Positions 6,323 through 7,734 of a stretch of DNA of 7,734 bases are shown here, piece by piece (the first letter of the stretch is position 1; each line of letters begins with the position of its first letter). Origin of the DNA: Bacillota bacterium. GTDB lineage: Bacteria; Bacillota; Dethiobacteria; Dethiobacterales; Dethiobacteraceae. The DNA lies in assembly GCA_012841735.1 (NCBI GenBank), contig DUUE01000358.1:1-7734 (forward strand), written 5' to 3'. Below the pieces are notes generated by a model. That model saw only the letters and a program-made list of their open reading frames with translations, was not told the origin of the DNA and did no database searches. A program made the translations under genes and the position numbers.

Positions 6323-6541
6323 ATGTCAAGAAAAGCCTGGCGGCAGTTTCTGGCCGAACACTGGGGGAAAGTGCTGGGCGGCCTGGCAGGGCTGATTGTG
6401 GGGCTTGCCATCCTGCTTTTTGGCTGGCGCAGCCTGCTGCTTTTTGTTTGCATCGGGCTTGGTGTGTATCTCGGCCGGCTTTACGACAACCATGAAGGGC
6501 TGCAGCAATTTCTGCAGCGTTTCTGGCCGGACGGAGAGTGA
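6323..6541 (+). CDS. DUF2273 family small membrane protein
   Basis: Protein of 72 aa from ATG 6323. Two membrane helices (about 16-34 and 36-52) are separated by the GWRS turn, followed by the family's conserved G.Y(L/I)G(R/K).(Y/D)D signature, here GVYLGRLYDN (47-56), and a short amphipathic tail. DUF2273 proteins accompany Asp23 and AmaP in many Firmicutes and are presumed to be part of the same membrane-bound assembly; the molecular role is unknown. A longer reading from GTG 6317 adds two residues. The ATG fits the AAGGAAGG stretch (6308-6315) better. It is followed 13 nt later by nusB. Confidence 0.87.
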   Translation: MSRKAWRQFLAEHWGKVLGGLAGLIVGLAILLFGWRSLLLFVCIGLGVYLGRLYDNHEGLQQFLQRFWPDGE

Positions 6542-6554
6542 CGGGAGTGAAACT

Positions 6555-6974
6555 ATGAGCCGGCGACTGGCAAGGGAAATAGCCTTTCAGACATTATTCC
6601 AGCGAGACCTGGGAAGAAACGAGACGGAGCCGGCCTTGTCCTTACTGGCAGCGGAAAGCGGGCTGGGCGGCGAATATGTGGACTTTGCCCGCGAGCTGGT
6701 GGAGGGGGCAGTCAGGGAACAAGAGACTATTGACCGGGCGATCAGCCGGTATTTGCAGCGCTGGGAATTAAACCGCCTGGCAGCCGTAGACCGCGCCCTT
6801 TTGCGCCTAGCTGCCTATGAACTGTTTTTTTTCCCCGATATTCCCGCCGCCGTTGCCATCAATGAAGCACTGGAATTGTGCAAGCGTTACCACAGCGAAG
6901 AGTCGGCCAAATTTTTAAACGGTGTGCTGGATAAAATTGCCCGTGAGCGTTCAGGCAACGGGGGGGTAAGCTAA
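6555..6974 (+). CDS. nusB: Transcription antitermination factor NusB
   Basis: All-helical RNA-binding protein (139 aa; Bacillus 131) that with NusE (ribosomal protein S10) binds boxA RNA and promotes antitermination and folding of rRNA transcripts. Diagnostic motifs are present: SRRLAREIAFQTLFQRDLG at the N-terminus, YLQRWELNRLAAVDRALLRLAAYEL (66-90), IPAAVAINEALELCKRY (96-112) and KFLNGVLDKIARE (119-131). The ATG at 6555 follows GGGAGTGA (6543-6550), and homology begins right there. The frame is open further upstream to 6396, but that extension overlaps the DUF2273 gene out of frame and has no NusB similarity. The last base of its TAA is the first base of the next gene's ATG, which implies coupled translation. 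Confidence 0.97.
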   Translation: MSRRLAREIAFQTLFQRDLGRNETEPALSLLAAESGLGGEYVDFARELVEGAVREQETIDRAISRYLQRWELNRLAAVDRALLRLAAYELFFFPDIPAAVAINEALELCKRYHSEESAKFLNGVLDKIARERSGNGGVS

Positions 6975-7734
6975 TGTTTCTCGGTATTGATACATCATGC
7001 TATACTACGTCCCTGGCTGTGTTGGACAACCAGGGACGTTTGCTTGCAGATGAAAGGAAACTTTTGCCGGTGGCGGCCGGACGCCGCGGGTTGCGCCAGT
7101 CTGAGGGCGTTTTTCTGCACCTGCAGCACCTGCCGCCGCTGATGGAAGCTTTGGCGGCGCAGCTGGGGCCGCTTTCTCTTTCCGCCGTTGGCGTCTCCTC
7201 TCGCCCGCGGCCGGTGGAAGGGTCCTATATGCCCGTGTTTACTGCCGGCACCTCCTTTGCCCGTGTGCTGGCAGCCACCTGCGGCATCCCCTGTCTACAG
7301 CTTTCACACCAGGAAGGACACCTGCTTGCGGGAATGTGGTCCATAGGCTTTACCGCGGATGGTTTTTATGCTCTGCACGTCTCCGGGGGGACGACGGAAC
7401 TGCTGGCGGTGCAAACTGGGGACACGCTGCAAATCACGCTTGTGGGAGGGACACAGGATTTGCATGCCGGCCAGTTTATTGACCGCACCGGAGTGGCCCT
7501 GGGACTGCCCTTTCCAGCCGGACCACACCTGGAGGCGTTGGCAAAAACGGCGGCGCAAGCGGTACAGATTCCCATTTCCGTCAAGGATTGCATGCTTTCT
7601 TTTTCCGGACCGGAAAGTCATGTGCAGCGCCTGCTTGCCGACGGCAAAGCGGACAGGGCGGCCGTTGCCCGCGGGGTGGAACACTGCATTGCCAAATCGC
7701 TGCGGCGCATCATCTGCCATGCCGGCCATGAGCA
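6974..7734 (+). CDS. Kae1/TsaD-like domain protein, divergent paralog (3' end cut by the window)
   Basis: Actin-like ATPase fold of the Kae1/TsaD/YgjD family (formerly 'O-sialoglycoprotein endopeptidase'), 253 residues visible and open at the window end. Family landmarks: GIDTSCYTTSLAV (4-16), LQLSHQEGHLLAGMW (108-122) with the two metal-ligand histidines H112 and H116, HVSGGTTELL (135-144), VGGTQDLHAGQFIDRTG (157-173) with LGLPFPAGP (176-184), and SFSG (209-212). Departures from true TsaD: the Asp-Glu after TSC is Tyr-Thr (10-11), and the GPGL.G.L.VG loop is replaced by RPRPVEGSYMPVFTAG (77-92). It is therefore probably not the t6A synthase catalytic subunit but a paralog of unknown job. The ATG overlaps the nusB stop (TAATG), implying translational coupling. 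GGGGGG at 6960-6965 may serve as its ribosome binding site. Confidence 0.85.
   Translation, partial: MFLGIDTSCYTTSLAVLDNQGRLLADERKLLPVAAGRRGLRQSEGVFLHLQHLPPLMEALAAQLGPLSLSAVGVSSRPRPVEGSYMPVFTAGTSFARVLAATCGIPCLQLSHQEGHLLAGMWSIGFTADGFYALHVSGGTTELLAVQTGDTLQITLVGGTQDLHAGQFIDRTGVALGLPFPAGPHLEALAKTAAQAVQIPISVKDCMLSFSGPESHVQRLLADGKADRAAVARGVEHCIAKSLRRIICHAGHE

Noticed and set aside
6396..6554. Possible 53-residue N-terminal extension of NusB
   Set aside because: It overlaps the DUF2273 gene in another frame, is unlike any NusB, and the ATG at 6555 has its own ribosome binding site exactly where NusB similarity begins.

Overview
This window is a compact, almost entirely plus-strand block from an endospore-forming Firmicute. 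GC content is moderately high, with many GTG, TTG and GC-ending codons. The gene order (complete spoIIIA operon, then Asp23/AmaP/DUF2273, then nusB, then a Kae1-like gene) and the GC content suggest a GC-rich Clostridia lineage such as Peptococcaceae/Desulfotomaculales or relatives. That placement is inferred from gene content and order. No rRNA or species-level marker is present.

Bases 1-5193 hold spoIIIAA through spoIIIAH in canonical order. The 5' end of spoIIIAA and the operon promoter lie outside the window. The products build the mother-cell half of the channel ('feeding tube' or A-Q complex) that crosses the intermembrane space to the forespore during engulfment. AA is a secretion-type ATPase, AB a GspF-like membrane protein, and AC, AD and AE are polytopic membrane proteins. 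AF, AG and AH are membrane-anchored proteins with ring-building domains. All eight genes look intact apart from the cut at the window edge. Spacing is tight: AA and AB overlap by 11 nt and most other gaps are under 40 nt. The longest internal gap, AF-AG, holds two mutually exclusive short hairpins.

A 94-nt AT-richer gap (5194-5287) separates the two transcription units and contains a good extended -10 promoter of the vegetative type. Downstream are asp23 (TTG start), a GC-rich 9-bp hairpin, amaP (GTG start), a small DUF2273 membrane protein, and nusB. The first three form the usual Asp23 envelope-associated module: AmaP and DUF2273 are membrane proteins and Asp23 is the soluble partner. NusB is the antitermination and rRNA-processing factor.

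The last gene starts in the nusB stop codon (TAATG) and runs off the window end. It is a Kae1/TsaD-fold protein that keeps the two metal-binding histidines but has lost the Asp-Glu pair and the GPG loop of genuine TsaD. It is therefore probably a divergent paralog rather than the t6A enzyme, and it is the least understood gene here.

I see no mobile element, CRISPR array, tRNA, rRNA or recognisable riboswitch, and no evidence of an undescribed multi-gene system. The window is a well-known sporulation locus with a few points worth checking.
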